Of a stretch of 64,000 bases of DNA, positions 1 to 11,520 are shown piece by piece. Both the position numbers and the translations under genes were made by a program. The notes below the pieces were generated by a model. The model searched no databases, was not told where the DNA came from, and saw nothing but the letters and a program-made list of their open reading frames with translations. The stretch is from Companilactobacillus zhongbaensis (GTDB lineage Bacteria; Bacillota; Bacilli; Lactobacillales; Lactobacillaceae). Where the stretch lies: the NCBI RefSeq assembly GCF_003946515.1, contig NZ_RHOM01000001.1, positions 62,001 to 126,000 on the forward strand, written 5' to 3'. The number at the start of each line of letters is the position of its first letter. The stretch's first letter is position 1.

Positions 1-227
1 AAAAAGCTACTGATTATTTAACAGGAGATTTAGTTTTCAAATTCTTAGAAAATACGACGATGAAAGCTACCGTCAAAAATAATAACGGATCTTTCGTCAT
101 CACTTTAGATTCAGCTAGTGTCGGCAAGGATGAATGGTTTGCTCAGTTACAAATTTTTGCTGAGAAGATGGCCATCAAATCCGAGCAGTTGAAGAAGAAG
201 AAAACTAAGCAAGCAAGTGAAGTATGA
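1..227 (+). CDS. mfd: Transcription-repair coupling factor, C-terminal end (partial)
   Basis: An open frame runs from the left edge (first full codon at 3) to a TGA at 225-227, giving 74 residues. It ends in a lysine-rich tail. The identification as the end of Mfd, the ATPase that removes stalled RNA polymerase at DNA lesions and recruits UvrA, rests mainly on position: in lactobacilli mfd directly precedes this flippase, rqcP and divIC. The diagnostic helicase motifs lie outside the window. The stop overlaps the next start (ATGA, 224-227), which indicates translational coupling in one operon. Confidence 0.6.
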   Translation, partial: KATDYLTGDLVFKFLENTTMKATVKNNNGSFVITLDSASVGKDEWFAQLQIFAEKMAIKSEQLKKKKTKQASEV

Positions 228-1789
228 AAAAAGAAATAGTTTCTAAAGCAATCAAAGGGACTTGGATCCTGACGATTGCTTCGTTTTTATCAGAGTTATT
301 AAGTGCGATTTATCGGATACCACTACAAAATATTGTTGGAGATCGCGGGTACTTTATTTACCAACAAGTTTACCCACTGTACGGGATCTTTTCGGTGTTA
401 GCATTGACGGGATTGCCAGTCGTTTTCTCAAAAATGTTTGCCCAGCAAGAAAATTTACCTGCGCGAAATAAGCTTTTTAAGAACATGTTCTTTACGTTGT
501 TAGTCATCGCCGTTTCCTTGACGGTGATCTTGTGGGGGAGTGCGAAACCGATAGCTGCCTTCATGGGTGATCCTAATTTGTATCAAGGGATCAGAACGGT
601 CAGCTTGGCGTTCTTGTTAGTTCCATTCGAGGCGACCTTGCGAGGTGCCTTTCAAAGTAACTTAGACATGGAACCGAGTGCCATCTCGCAGTTGTTGGAA
701 CAATTGTTGCGGATCGTTTTGATTATTATCGCTGCGATGTTGTTCGGTAAGGGGGCCATTGACATTTACCAAATGGGAGCTTTAGCTAACAGCGGGGCTT
801 TTGTCGGTGGTGTCGTAGCGGTCATCGTGTTGGTGATCATCTTTTTTAAAAAGGAACGTAACGTTTTCGTCGATGCTTCTGAGATCAAGTTTAAATTGGA
901 GCGGGGTATTGGATTAGAGATTGTCTTGATCGTCTTTTTTACCGGGATCACGATTTTTTACCAATTCATCGATTCATTCAGCATGATCAGATTGTTAATG
1001 CGTACAGGAATGTCGCTACCAGATGCCGAAGTTGCTAAGGGTGTCTTCGATCGGGCGCAACCTTTGATCCAATTGGGTATCATCATTTCAGTATCATTTA
1101 TTTCGACGATCATGCCCCAATTAAAAAAACGCAATCAAGGTGAAGAGCATAACGAGTTAATCAGACGGATGACACGTGTCTGTTTGACGTTAGCCATCGC
1201 TGAAACTGCTGGTTTGATTGCCTTAATGCCAGATATCAACACAATGTTGTTCACTAATTCGACCGGTTCGGTCGCCTTAGCGATTTACATGTGTTCGATC
1301 TTCCTCGTATCGACGATCAACTTATTGATCGCAGTTACGAGTGGAGATTCTAGTAAAAATCCAGCTAAATTAGTATTATTTATTTTGTCACTACTGTGTA
1401 AGGTCGTTTTAAATATTTTTTTGATTCCGCGATTTTACATTGCAGGTGCTGCGGTTGCAACGGTCATCAGTGAATTGGTAATTTTACTGGGAATTTTGAT
1501 TGTCTACCACAGCAGCTTGAAATTTTTAGTATTACGAGTGAGTTTCGTTTTGAAAACAGTTTTGGCAGGGGCCATCATGGCCTTGTCGGTTCGGGCATTA
1601 GAAGTGTTGTTCGTCCATTTTGTTTTCTTGACTCGTAAGACTTCGGTTCTGATCAATGTTGTTTTGATCCCAGTCGGCATTGTGATATTTATCTTTTTAG
1701 TTTGGCAATTCCGATTGCTCAACAAAAAGGAATGGGAGATCCTGCCTTTCGGGAAAAAGTTAACCAAGATTATGAAAATAGAGGAATAG
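224..1789 (+). CDS. Polysaccharide/lipid flippase of the MOP superfamily (SpoVB/MurJ-like)
   Basis: This is a 521-residue polytopic membrane protein with about 14 hydrophobic segments and a lysine-rich C-terminus. It begins with the N-terminal pattern typical of SpoVB/YabM-type polysaccharide biosynthesis proteins (KGTWILTIASFLSELLSAIY). Members of this superfamily move lipid-linked cell-wall or polysaccharide precursors across the membrane; the substrate here cannot be read from sequence. The ATG overlaps the end of mfd, and rqcP follows after 3 bases, so it belongs to the mfd-divIC operon. A lipid II flippase role is possible, but a second MurJ elsewhere would make that less likely. Confidence 0.85.
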   Translation: MKKEIVSKAIKGTWILTIASFLSELLSAIYRIPLQNIVGDRGYFIYQQVYPLYGIFSVLALTGLPVVFSKMFAQQENLPARNKLFKNMFFTLLVIAVSLTVILWGSAKPIAAFMGDPNLYQGIRTVSLAFLLVPFEATLRGAFQSNLDMEPSAISQLLEQLLRIVLIIIAAMLFGKGAIDIYQMGALANSGAFVGGVVAVIVLVIIFFKKERNVFVDASEIKFKLERGIGLEIVLIVFFTGITIFYQFIDSFSMIRLLMRTGMSLPDAEVAKGVFDRAQPLIQLGIIISVSFISTIMPQLKKRNQGEEHNELIRRMTRVCLTLAIAETAGLIALMPDINTMLFTNSTGSVALAIYMCSIFLVSTINLLIAVTSGDSSKNPAKLVLFILSLLCKVVLNIFLIPRFYIAGAAVATVISELVILLGILIVYHSSLKFLVLRVSFVLKTVLAGAIMALSVRALEVLFVHFVFLTRKTSVLINVVLIPVGIVIFIFLVWQFRLLNKKEWEILPFGKKLTKIMKIEE

Positions 1790-1792
1790 TTA

Positions 1793-2035
1793 ATGAGACT
1801 AGATAAGTTTTTAAAGGTCAGTCGGATCATCAAAAGAAGGACCGTGGCCAAAGAATTTACTGACAATGGTCGTGCTTTAGTCAATGATCGTGTGGCTAAA
1901 TCATCGACTGATGTCAATTTAGGAGACACGATCGAGCTTCATTTCGGTGAAAGAACCATGAAAGTTCGTGTCTTGAGTACGAAAGAAACAACTAAGAAAA
2001 ATGAATCAGCTGATCTCTATGAGGAAATAAATTAG
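1793..2035 (+). CDS. rqcP: S4-domain RNA-binding protein, RqcP/Hsp15 family
   Basis: An 80-residue protein that is nearly all S4 RNA-binding domain: it opens MRLDKFLKVSRIIKRRTVAKE and contains GRALVNDRVAKSS and GDTIELHFG, as in Hsp15 (HslR) and Bacillus YabO. YabO was renamed RqcP after it was shown to work with RqcH on obstructed 50S subunits, helping alanine-tail addition in ribosome quality control. The position between the flippase and divIC matches the Bacillus yabM-yabO-divIC order. The 3-base spacing to the previous stop supports co-transcription. Confidence 0.85.
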   Translation: MRLDKFLKVSRIIKRRTVAKEFTDNGRALVNDRVAKSSTDVNLGDTIELHFGERTMKVRVLSTKETTKKNESADLYEEIN

Positions 2036-2136
2036 TTAATTTCTTTAACAAAGTTTAAAAAATATTTAAATTTAACCAAATATCTCTCAAAGTTGGTATA
2101 CTCAATGTATTGATTTATTACGGGGGATATAGTGGC

Positions 2137-2532
2137 ATGGAGTTAAGAAATTCAGCGAATTCAAAGATCTCGCTGCTTAGCGATAAGCGGGATTCTATTT
2201 CTAATGCGGGCAACACACAGTCTAGTTACGAAACTAAAGTCCATCAAAGACGCTTAATCTTCATTGGTGCACTTTTTGCAGTAGTTATTTTGGTGTTCGG
2301 TACGCAAATAATTAAATCGCAAAGAGATTATTCTCAAACGAATCAGCAAGTTGAGTTAAATCAGGCGAAGTTGAAGAAACAACAATCGACTCAAAAGGAT
2401 TTAAAAGTTCAACTGAATCAATTGCAAGACACGTCTTACTTAGAAAAGTACATTCGTGATAAGTATATGTACACCAAGCCAGGGGAACAAGTATACAATC
2501 TACCTGTTAATGACATTGGTGTGCAAAAATAG
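2137..2532 (+). CDS. divIC: Cell division protein DivIC (FtsB family)
   Basis: This encodes about 131 residues: a charged cytoplasmic N-terminus, one membrane segment (LIFIGALFAVVILVFGTQII), then an extracytoplasmic coiled coil rich in Q, K and L with a conserved end (YLEKYIRDKYMYTKPGE). That is the FtsB/DivIC architecture, a divisome scaffold partner of FtsL and DivIB. An upstream in-frame TTG at 2110 exists, but I choose ATG 2137 because a GGGGGA ribosome binding site lies about 10 bases before it. The gene sits between rqcP and an S1-domain gene, as in other Firmicutes. Confidence 0.85.
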   Translation: MELRNSANSKISLLSDKRDSISNAGNTQSSYETKVHQRRLIFIGALFAVVILVFGTQIIKSQRDYSQTNQQVELNQAKLKKQQSTQKDLKVQLNQLQDTSYLEKYIRDKYMYTKPGEQVYNLPVNDIGVQK

Positions 2533-2554
2533 GGAAAGGGAATTTTTAATTTAG

Positions 2555-2953
2555 ATGACAGTTGAAGTAGGATCCAAAACAGAAGGTAAAGTTACCGGCA
2601 TTACTAATTTTGGAGCGTTCGTAGATCTTGGCGATAACCAAAGCGGCATGGTTCACATTAGTGAAGTCGCTGACAGTTACGTCAAAGATATACACGATGT
2701 ATTAAAGGTTGGCGACACAGTTAAGGTATTAGTTTTAAACGATAAGAACGGCAAGATCGCCTTATCTATCAAACAAGCTACTGCTAAGCCAAGACCTAGT
2801 CATCATCACGATAGAAAACCTAAGCCACAACATCACGTTGAAAGTTTTGACGATATGATGTCAGGCTTCATGAAACAAAGTGAAGAGCGTCTAAGTACAT
2901 TACGTAAGAATACCGAAGGTAAGCGTGGTGGACGTGGCGGTCGTCGCGGATAA
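2555..2953 (+). CDS. S1-domain RNA-binding protein (CvfD/YabR-like)
   Basis: A 132-residue protein. Residues about 5-75 form one S1 domain (GSKTEGKVTGITNFGAFVDL, then GMVHISEVA and KVGDTVKVLVL). The tail is basic and low-complexity, with histidine and Gly-Arg runs (RGGRGGRRG) that probably bind RNA nonspecifically. Related small S1 proteins in Firmicutes (YabR, GSP13, CvfD) associate with ribosomes and affect translation or virulence gene expression. It ends the first transcription segment: a strong intrinsic terminator follows 19 bases after the stop. Confidence 0.8.
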   Translation: MTVEVGSKTEGKVTGITNFGAFVDLGDNQSGMVHISEVADSYVKDIHDVLKVGDTVKVLVLNDKNGKIALSIKQATAKPRPSHHHDRKPKPQHHVESFDDMMSGFMKQSEERLSTLRKNTEGKRGGRGGRRG

Positions 2954-2971
2954 ATTTTTAAAAATCAAGGG

Positions 2972-2997
2972 GGTTGAGACGATGTCTCAACCTTTTT
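2972..2997 (+). terminator. Intrinsic terminator after the S1-domain gene
   Basis: A perfect 9-bp stem (GGTTGAGAC, 2972-2980, with GTCTCAACC, 2984-2992) closes a 3-base loop and is followed by TTTTT. It falls before the ribosome binding site of tilS, so tilS either has its own promoter or depends on read-through. Confidence 0.85.
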
Positions 2998-3015
2998 CAT
3001 TTAGGAGACAAAATT

Positions 3016-4323
3016 TTGATCAGTCAAGTTAGAAAGATCCTCAAACGCTATCGTGCCAAAAGAGTTTTGATCGCCGTATCCGGTGGAGTCGATTCAATGG
3101 TTTTGTGCTACTTAGTCCAGAAGATCCTACCAACCGAAAATATTGGCGTCGTCACAGTTGATCATGACTTGCGTCCACAGAGTGCAACGGAAACTAAATT
3201 TGTCGAGCAATACTGTCGAGAACACGATTTGCAGTTTTTTACGACTAAGTGGGATCACGAAGTTCAAGATGTTGGCTTAGAAGCAGCTGCTCGGGACTTT
3301 CGCTATGCTTTTTTTGAAAAAGTCATGGAGCAATACAATTTCGATACGTTGCTAACGGCACATCATGCGAATGATTTGTCGGAAAATATTTTGATGAAAC
3401 TAGTTCGCTCTGGCAATGTTTATGAGGTCACGAGCTTAAAGGATCAGCGCTCATTTGGTAGTGGGCAGTTAGTCAGGCCATTGTTGAATTTCTCAAAAGA
3501 TGATTTGATCAAACTTGCCGAACACGAGCAATTAAAGTTTTTTGAAGATGAAACTAATTCTGAAGGTATCACGATGAGAAATCGACTCCGAAATGATATT
3601 TTCCCGAAGTTGCAGCAAGAAAACGGTCAACTGCTTCGACATTTCAACTTGTTCGACCATCAGCTGACGGCCTTGATCCAATTGGCTCAGAGTAAATTTG
3701 ATGAGATCGAAGCACAAATGCAACTAGTCAATGATGATGGAATTTCTGGAAAACTTTCGCCTGTCTCACAGTTGAATGGTGAGCAACAAACGCTTTTTTG
3801 GGGGAATTTATTCACCCGCAAATTGCCTGAACTTTCGATCAGCAACAAGCAGATCCAACAAATAATTGATGTAAGTCAAGGAAACAAGCCCAATGCTTCG
3901 GTAAATTTAGAATATGGTTGGCAATTCTTACGAAGTTATAATGATTTTCAGTTATCTAAGCTAAGTTGCGCCCCAAACGTGAATCTTTTGGTAAAATTAA
4001 ATCACCAATATCAAATTGGCTCGAAGAATTTTACTCTTAGTGAAGCTAGTCCTGAAGATGCCACTTTTGCGGTTGAAGAAATGCCAAGGCAAATCGTTTT
4101 GAGGACCAGGCAAGATGGTGATAAATTAGCAATTGGTTCGCGAAGACACCAAAAGCTCAGTAAACGATTCATCAATCAGAAAATATCTGCGTCCCAACGA
4201 GATGAATTACCGGTATTATTATTCGATAATCAAATAGTTTGGGTTGAAAAAATCTACAAGATAAGCGACTATTTAAAAAAGAGCAATAAATTTTTCAAAA
4301 TTAATTTTAATGAGGTAAAGTAA
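3016..4323 (+). CDS. tilS: tRNA(Ile)-lysidine synthase
   Basis: TilS uses ATP to attach lysine to C34 of tRNA-Ile(CAU), changing both codon reading and aminoacylation identity. The PP-loop motif SGGVDS is at residues 22-27, the family arginine region (LEAAARDFRY) follows, and a C-terminal TilS domain gives about 435 residues. I choose TTG 3016, preceded by AGGAG at 3003-3007. The longer frame from 2974 would start inside the terminator hairpin. The stop overlaps the ATG of hpt (TAATG), and the tilS-hpt-ftsH order is the standard Firmicutes arrangement. Confidence 0.93.
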   Translation: MISQVRKILKRYRAKRVLIAVSGGVDSMVLCYLVQKILPTENIGVVTVDHDLRPQSATETKFVEQYCREHDLQFFTTKWDHEVQDVGLEAAARDFRYAFFEKVMEQYNFDTLLTAHHANDLSENILMKLVRSGNVYEVTSLKDQRSFGSGQLVRPLLNFSKDDLIKLAEHEQLKFFEDETNSEGITMRNRLRNDIFPKLQQENGQLLRHFNLFDHQLTALIQLAQSKFDEIEAQMQLVNDDGISGKLSPVSQLNGEQQTLFWGNLFTRKLPELSISNKQIQQIIDVSQGNKPNASVNLEYGWQFLRSYNDFQLSKLSCAPNVNLLVKLNHQYQIGSKNFTLSEASPEDATFAVEEMPRQIVLRTRQDGDKLAIGSRRHQKLSKRFINQKISASQRDELPVLLFDNQIVWVEKIYKISDYLKKSNKFFKINFNEVK

Positions 4324-4868
4324 TGAATTCTGATATAGAACGAGTCTTAGTTTCCGAGGAAGAAATTGCTGAGGCTAATCAGCGTTTAGGTGCTCAATTA
4401 ACTAAAGATTACGAAGGAAAGAATCCATTGTTCGTCTGCATTTTACGTGGTGCTGCCATGTTTATGATGGACTTGATCAAACACGTTGATATTCCGATGG
4501 AATATGATTTTATGGACGTCTCAAGTTACGGTGGTGAAAATACCGTCTCAACTGGTGATGTTCGGATCATCAAGGATCTCGATACATCTTTACGCGGTAG
4601 GGATGTTGTTATCGTGGAAGATATCATCGACACTGGCTACACATTGGATCGTTTGATCGAGTTGTTTAACACACGTAATGCCAAGTCAGTTAAGATCGTT
4701 TCATTTTTAGACAAACCATCACGACGGATCAAACACGTTCACGTTGATTACAACGGCGTTAAGATCCCAGACGAATTCGTTGTCGGTTACGGAATGGATT
4801 ATGACGAGCGTTATCGTAACTTGCCGTATGTTGGTGTTTTAAAACAAGAGATTTATGCAACAAAATAG
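4323..4868 (+). CDS. hpt: Hypoxanthine phosphoribosyltransferase
   Basis: This 181-residue enzyme converts hypoxanthine (and usually guanine) plus PRPP to IMP or GMP in purine salvage. The PRPP-binding motif VEDIIDTG is at about residues 98-105, with FVCILRGAAMFM before it and DEFVVGYGMDY near the end, all standard for bacterial HPRT. It is translationally coupled to tilS. In Bacillus, TilS and HprT also form a complex that influences ftsH transcription; whether that holds here is not visible in the sequence. Confidence 0.95.
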   Translation: MNSDIERVLVSEEEIAEANQRLGAQLTKDYEGKNPLFVCILRGAAMFMMDLIKHVDIPMEYDFMDVSSYGGENTVSTGDVRIIKDLDTSLRGRDVVIVEDIIDTGYTLDRLIELFNTRNAKSVKIVSFLDKPSRRIKHVHVDYNGVKIPDEFVVGYGMDYDERYRNLPYVGVLKQEIYATK

Positions 4869-4947
4869 TGAAATTAGCAGTAAAATATTATTGTCTTAAT
4901 ATCCACTATGTTACAATATGTAACGTCTAAGTCTTAGGAGGAAACAT

Positions 4948-7164
4948 ATGAAAAATAATCGAAATAGGCTAATAAATAATAGCCTGTTTTACATCTTGCT
5001 ATTCGTAGTGTTGGTTCTTGCAGCAAGTTGGTTTGCCGGTGGACAATCGACAGATTCATCGAAGACTTTAAGCCAAGACCAATTCATTACGCAATTGAAG
5101 AAGGGCAAGGTTAAGAGTTTTAAAATTGAGCCAATTGGAGGAGCTTATCAAGTAACTGGTACTTATAAGAAAGCTCAAACTTCAAATACTTCCCAATCAG
5201 TTTCATTGTTTGGACGTAGTAATTCATCAAGCTCAAAGGTAACGCAATTTACCTCTGTCGTACTACCTAACAATGATACTTTGAAACGGATCAACAACGC
5301 TGCCACAGCACAGAATGTCAAAACTACCGCGGCCGCTAAGTCACAATCTAGCCAATGGGTATACTTGATTATTTCGTTTGTTGTTCCACTACTACTGATC
5401 GGATTTGTTTTCTTCGCCTTAATGGGCCGAGGAGGACAAAGCGGTGGTGCCAACCGAGTTATGAGCTTTGGTAAATCCAAAGTTAAGCCTGAAGATCCTA
5501 AGAAGAACAAAGTTAGATTCTCAGACGTTGCTGGTGCCGAAGAAGAGAAGCAAGAACTTGTTGAAGTTGTTGACTTCTTAAAGGATCCACGAAAATATGT
5601 TTCACTTGGTGCTCGGATTCCATCTGGTGTCCTACTAGAAGGTCCTCCTGGTACTGGTAAGACTTTACTTGCTAAAGCCGTTGCCGGTGAAGCTAAAGTT
5701 CCGTTCTATTCAATCTCTGGTTCTGACTTCGTTGAAATGTTCGTCGGTGTCGGTGCATCTCGTGTTCGTGACTTGTTCGAAAATGCGAAAAAAGATGCTC
5801 CATCAATCATCTTTATTGATGAAATCGATGCCGTTGGTCGTCAACGTGGTGCCGGAACTGGTGGCGGAAACGATGAACGTGAACAAACATTGAACCAATT
5901 GCTTATTGAAATGGACGGATTTACTGGTAATGAAGGAGTCATCGTTATGGCTGCTACTAACCGTTCTGACGTTCTTGATCCTGCTTTACTTCGTCCAGGT
6001 CGTTTTGACCGGAAGATCTTAGTAGGTAGACCTGATGTTAAGGGCCGTGAGGCTATCTTGAAGGTCCACTCGAAGAACAAGACTTTCACCGACGATGTAG
6101 ACTTGAAGGTAATTGCTCAACAAACACCTGGTTTCGTTGGTGCCGACCTTGAGAACTTGCTGAACGAAGCTGCTTTAGTTGCTGCTAGACGTCACAAGAC
6201 GAAGATCGATTCATCAGATATCGACGAAGCTGAAGACCGTGTTATCGCCGGTCCTGCTAAGAAGAACCGTGTTATTTCCGACAAGGAACGTCACATGGTT
6301 GCTTACCACGAAGCTGGACACGCATTGATCGGTTTAGTTTTAAATGATTCTCGAGTAGTTAGAAAGGTTACGATCGTTCCTCGTGGACGTGCCGGCGGTT
6401 ACGCTATCATGCTTCCTCGTGACGACCAAAACTTGATTACTAAGAAAGAATTAACCGAACAAATTACTGGTTTACTCGGTGGTAGAACTGCCGAAGAAAT
6501 CATCTTTGGTTCACAATCATCCGGGGCTTCAAATGACTTTGAACAAGCAACTAACATTGCTCGTACAATGGTTACAGAATATGGTATGACCGACCGACTA
6601 GGTACAGTTCAACTTGAAAAAGACGGACAACCAGTTGGTTCAGGTGGTTACCGTGCCGAACCTAATTATTCACAAGATACTGCTAAAGCAATCGACCAAG
6701 AAGTTAAGCGGATCATTGATGAATCTCATGAGCAAGCTCGTGAGATCATCGAGAGTCACCGTGATCAACATAAATTGATTGCTGAAGCACTTCTCAAGTA
6801 CGAAACACTTGATGAAAAAGAAATCCTCAGTTTGTTCGATACTGGTAAAATGCCAGCAAACGACAAGAAGGAAGAATATCCAAGTGAAAGTGCTGCTACT
6901 TTTGAAGAAGCTAAACGTGCTGCTGAAGCTAAAGATGCTGCAAAGCAAAAGACTGAAGGCAGATCAAATGATGAAGATGACGATCATCACGATGATGATT
7001 CAAATTCTGGATCAACATCAGAATCATCAGATTCAACGTCAGCTGACTCAAAAGAAACTACAACAACAAATGATCAACCATCTGAAGATAAGAAAGAAAA
7101 TGATGATCCTAATAAGATTGAATTTCCTTCCGAAAAAGATGACAATGATAATAAGAACGATTAA
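4948..7164 (+). CDS. ftsH: ATP-dependent zinc metalloprotease FtsH
   Basis: This 738-residue membrane-anchored AAA+ protease degrades misfolded membrane proteins and short-lived regulators. There is an N-terminal membrane segment (about 12-30), an extracytoplasmic domain, a second membrane segment (about 137-160), Walker A GPPGTGKT at 232-239, Walker [12 protein letters not shown], the SRH region, and the zinc site HEAGH at 454-458. After residue about 670 the protein becomes a long acidic, Asp/Ser/Thr-rich tail, longer than in many orthologues and probably disordered. A strong ribosome binding site (AGGAGG) precedes the ATG, and a terminator follows at once. Confidence 0.97.
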   Translation: MKNNRNRLINNSLFYILLFVVLVLAASWFAGGQSTDSSKTLSQDQFITQLKKGKVKSFKIEPIGGAYQVTGTYKKAQTSNTSQSVSLFGRSNSSSSKVTQFTSVVLPNNDTLKRINNAATAQNVKTTAAAKSQSSQWVYLIISFVVPLLLIGFVFFALMGRGGQSGGANRVMSFGKSKVKPEDPKKNKVRFSDVAGAEEEKQELVEVVDFLKDPRKYVSLGARIPSGVLLEGPPGTGKTLLAKAVAGEAKVPFYSISGSDFVEMFVGVGASRVRDLFENAKKDAPSIIFIDEIDAVGRQRGAGTGGGNDEREQTLNQLLIEMDGFTGNEGVIVMAATNRSDVLDPALLRPGRFDRKILVGRPDVKGREAILKVHSKNKTFTDDVDLKVIAQQTPGFVGADLENLLNEAALVAARRHKTKIDSSDIDEAEDRVIAGPAKKNRVISDKERHMVAYHEAGHALIGLVLNDSRVVRKVTIVPRGRAGGYAIMLPRDDQNLITKKELTEQITGLLGGRTAEEIIFGSQSSGASNDFEQATNIARTMVTEYGMTDRLGTVQLEKDGQPVGSGGYRAEPNYSQDTAKAIDQEVKRIIDESHEQAREIIESHRDQHKLIAEALLKYETLDEKEILSLFDTGKMPANDKKEEYPSESAATFEEAKRAAEAKDAAKQKTEGRSNDEDDDHHDDDSNSGSTSESSDSTSADSKETTTTNDQPSEDKKENDDPNKIEFPSEKDDNDNKND

Positions 7165-7169
7165 CGAAA

Positions 7170-7195
7170 AGCGACTCGCAAGAGTCGCTTTTTCT
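7170..7195 (+). terminator. Intrinsic terminator after ftsH
   Basis: The 8-bp stem AGCGACTC (7170-7177) / GAGTCGCT (7182-7189) has a GCAA tetraloop and a T-run. It ends only 17 bases before hslO, so hslO is probably reached by read-through or an unseen promoter. Confidence 0.85.
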
Positions 7196-7211
7196 TACGA
7201 AGGAGTTAAAT

Positions 7212-8096
7212 ATGACAGATAAACTAATCAAAGCCGTTTCAACAAACGGTAAGTTTCGGGTCTACGTCATCGACGCAACACAGACTGTAGCTGAAGCCCA
7301 ACAACGTCACGATACTTGGACTAATTCAACTGCTGCCTTAGGTCGGACAATGATCGGTTCGATCTTGATTGCCACTTCGGCACTTAAAGAAGATGAATTA
7401 ATGACGACTCGGATCGTCGGTGATGGTCCCGCTGGAGCAATCGTCGTTGATGCCGATGCCAAAGGTAATACTAAAGGGTACATCCAAAACCCACACGTTA
7501 GTTTGCCATTAAATGATAAGCATCACATCGATGTTCGAGGAGCAGTCGGAACTGCTGGTTCTTTGAGTGTCACTAAAGACCTTCATTTAAAAGAACCTTT
7601 TACCGGTCAAACACCGATTGTTTCCGGTGAGATCGGGGAAGACTTTGCATACTACTTAGCTAAGTCAGAACAAATCCCATCAGCAGTGGGCGTTTCGGTT
7701 TTCGTTCAACCAAATGAAACAGTCGGAAAAGCCGGCGGCTTTTTGATTCAAACGATGCCAGGTGCAACCGACAAAGATATCACCCAGATCGAAAACAACT
7801 TGAAGATCATTCCTAACATTTCCGAGTTGATGAATGAAGGCCTCAGTGTTGAAGAGATCATGGACAAATTGATGAATGGGATCGAAGTCAAAGTACTCGA
7901 TCAAATCAGTGTTCAATTCAAATGTGATTGTTCAAAAGAAAAATTCTCGAAGTCATTAGCCACATTGCAAGATAAAGAACTCCAAGCCATGATCGATGAA
8001 AACCAAGGTGCAGAGGCAGTTTGTAAGTTTTGTAATAACAAATACCAATTCAGTGCTGATGATCTAGCACAAATTATTGCTGAAAAAAATAGCTGA
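7212..8096 (+). CDS. hslO: Redox-regulated chaperone Hsp33
   Basis: This 294-residue cytosolic holdase is activated when oxidation releases zinc from four cysteines. Those ligands are present: CDC at 238-240 and CKFC at 271-274. The N-terminal half shows the Hsp33 fold signatures (TRIVGDGPAGAIVVDADAKG, SEQIPSAVGVSV). The ribosome binding site AAGGAG lies just upstream of the ATG. The ftsH-hslO-dusB-lysS order is conserved in lactobacilli. Confidence 0.95.
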   Translation: MTDKLIKAVSTNGKFRVYVIDATQTVAEAQQRHDTWTNSTAALGRTMIGSILIATSALKEDELMTTRIVGDGPAGAIVVDADAKGNTKGYIQNPHVSLPLNDKHHIDVRGAVGTAGSLSVTKDLHLKEPFTGQTPIVSGEIGEDFAYYLAKSEQIPSAVGVSVFVQPNETVGKAGGFLIQTMPGATDKDITQIENNLKIIPNISELMNEGLSVEEIMDKLMNGIEVKVLDQISVQFKCDCSKEKFSKSLATLQDKELQAMIDENQGAEAVCKFCNNKYQFSADDLAQIIAEKNS

Positions 8097-8164
8097 TATT
8101 TGCCAACCAATTACAATTTTTGATATCATGACAAGTTGTAACTGAAAAAATAGAGGTACTCGTA

Positions 8165-10722
<2,558 letters not shown>

Positions 10723-10727
10723 TCAAT

Positions 10728-10754
10728 AAGTCCACGGAAGTGGGCTTTTTTTTT
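10728..10754 (+). terminator. Intrinsic terminator after lysS
   Basis: The stem AAGTCCAC (10728-10735) / GTGGGCTT (10740-10747), with one G-T pair, is followed by a run of nine T. Confidence 0.85.
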
Positions 10755-10938
10755 ACGATTTTTCTGGCTTTTTTGACCGTCTTTGATATGATAAATAAAT
10801 ACCGTTTAAAAAGCTGAATTAGCCAATTGATCGAGTTTGATTTAAGACTGTTATCGATTGTCCAAGTAGGGATGAAGGTGGATCAACCACCAGCAAGTTA
10901 TGCTCGAAAAAAATTGCTAACAAATCGTCAAATTTTTG

Positions 10939-10968
10939 TTGACAATAATTATCTTCAAACGGTATACT
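10939..10968 (+). promoter_or_regulatory. SigA promoter of the tRNA cluster
   Basis: TTGACA (10939-10944) and TATACT (10963-10968) are separated by 18 bases. The expected start point is about 15 bases upstream of tRNA-Val. The 170 bases before it, back to the lysS terminator, contain no recognisable gene. Confidence 0.8.
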
Positions 10969-10990
10969 AATATAGTTGTTTCAAAGACAT

Positions 10991-11063
10991 GGAGGATTAG
11001 CTCAGCTGGGAGAGCATCTGCCTTACAAGCAGGAGGTCACAGGTTCGATCCCTGTATCCTCCA
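10991..11063 (+). tRNA. tRNA-Val (anticodon TAC)
   Basis: The 73-base cloverleaf has acceptor GGAGGAT/ATCCTCC, D-arm GCTC..GAGC, anticodon loop CTTACAA (anticodon TAC) and T-arm with GTTCGATCC. CCA is not encoded. It is the first gene of the cluster. Confidence 0.95.
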
Positions 11064-11102
11064 TTAAGCATTTTGCTTAATGGTTTACAGTTTTATAGTT
11101 TT

Positions 11103-11185
11103 GCGGGTGTGGCGGAATTGGCAGACGCGCTAGATTTAGGTTCTAGTGTCCATTGGACGTGAAGGTTCAAGTCCTTTCACCCGTA
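11103..11185 (+). tRNA. tRNA-Leu (anticodon TAG)
   Basis: A class II tRNA of 83 bases with a long variable arm. The acceptor is GCGGGTG/CACCCGT with a terminal G-T pair, and the anticodon loop is TTTAGGT (TAG, reading CUA). CCA is not encoded. Confidence 0.93.
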
Positions 11186-11218
11186 TTGGTTTTAAATTAA
11201 ATCATAATTGTAAATGTC

Positions 11219-11291
11219 GCCGACTTAGCTCAGTTGGCAGAGCATCTGTCTTGTAAACAGGGGGTCGGAGGTTCGAATCCTCTAGTCGGCA
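11219..11291 (+). tRNA. tRNA-Thr (anticodon TGT)
   Basis: The 73-base cloverleaf has acceptor GCCGACT/AGTCGGC, anticodon loop CTTGTAA (TGT, reading ACA) and T-loop GTTCGAATCC. The discriminator is A and CCA is not encoded. Confidence 0.95.
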
Positions 11292-11295
11292 TTTT

Positions 11296-11367
11296 GCGGA
11301 AGTAGTTCAGTGGTAGAACATCACCTTGCCATGGTGGGGGTCGCGGGTTCGAATCCCGTCTTCCGCT
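11296..11367 (+). tRNA. tRNA-Gly (anticodon GCC)
   Basis: The 72-base cloverleaf has acceptor GCGGAAG/CTTCCGC, anticodon loop TTGCCAT (GCC, reading GGC/GGT), T-loop GTTCGAATCC and discriminator T. Confidence 0.95.
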
Positions 11368-11383
11368 TTTAGTGTTAGTTAAT

Positions 11384-11457
11384 CGGGAAATAGCTCAGTT
11401 TGGTAGAGCATCACGTTCGGGACGTGGGGGTCGCAAGTTCAAATCTTGTTTTCCCGA
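11384..11457 (+). tRNA. tRNA-Pro (anticodon CGG)
   Basis: The 74-base cloverleaf has acceptor CGGGAAA/TTTCCCG (C1-G72, as expected for bacterial tRNA-Pro), stem TCACG/CGTGG and anticodon loop TTCGGGA. The anticodon is therefore CGG, reading CCG. It is the last tRNA of the cluster. A separate TGG isoacceptor must exist elsewhere to read CCA. Confidence 0.92.
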
Positions 11458-11473
11458 TTCATATATTGGGATT

Positions 11474-11504
11474 AGCAATCGTTTTTATAACGGTTGCTTT
11501 TTTT
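11474..11504 (+). terminator. Intrinsic terminator of the tRNA cluster
   Basis: The stem AGCAATCGTT (11474-11483) / AACGGTTGCT (11489-11498) contains one T-G pair and is followed by seven T. Repeat copy A begins about 15 bases further on. Confidence 0.8.
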
Positions 11505-11520
11505 ATTGCTCCGAGAAGGG

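Noticed and set aside
2974-3015. Longer TilS start at 2974
   Set aside because: It lies within the terminator hairpin of the preceding gene and has no ribosome binding site; TTG 3016 follows AGGAG.
10755-10990. Possible rRNA remnant upstream of the tRNA cluster
   Set aside because: I looked for 5S or 23S-like sequence because rRNA often precedes such clusters, but found none; only the promoter is evident.
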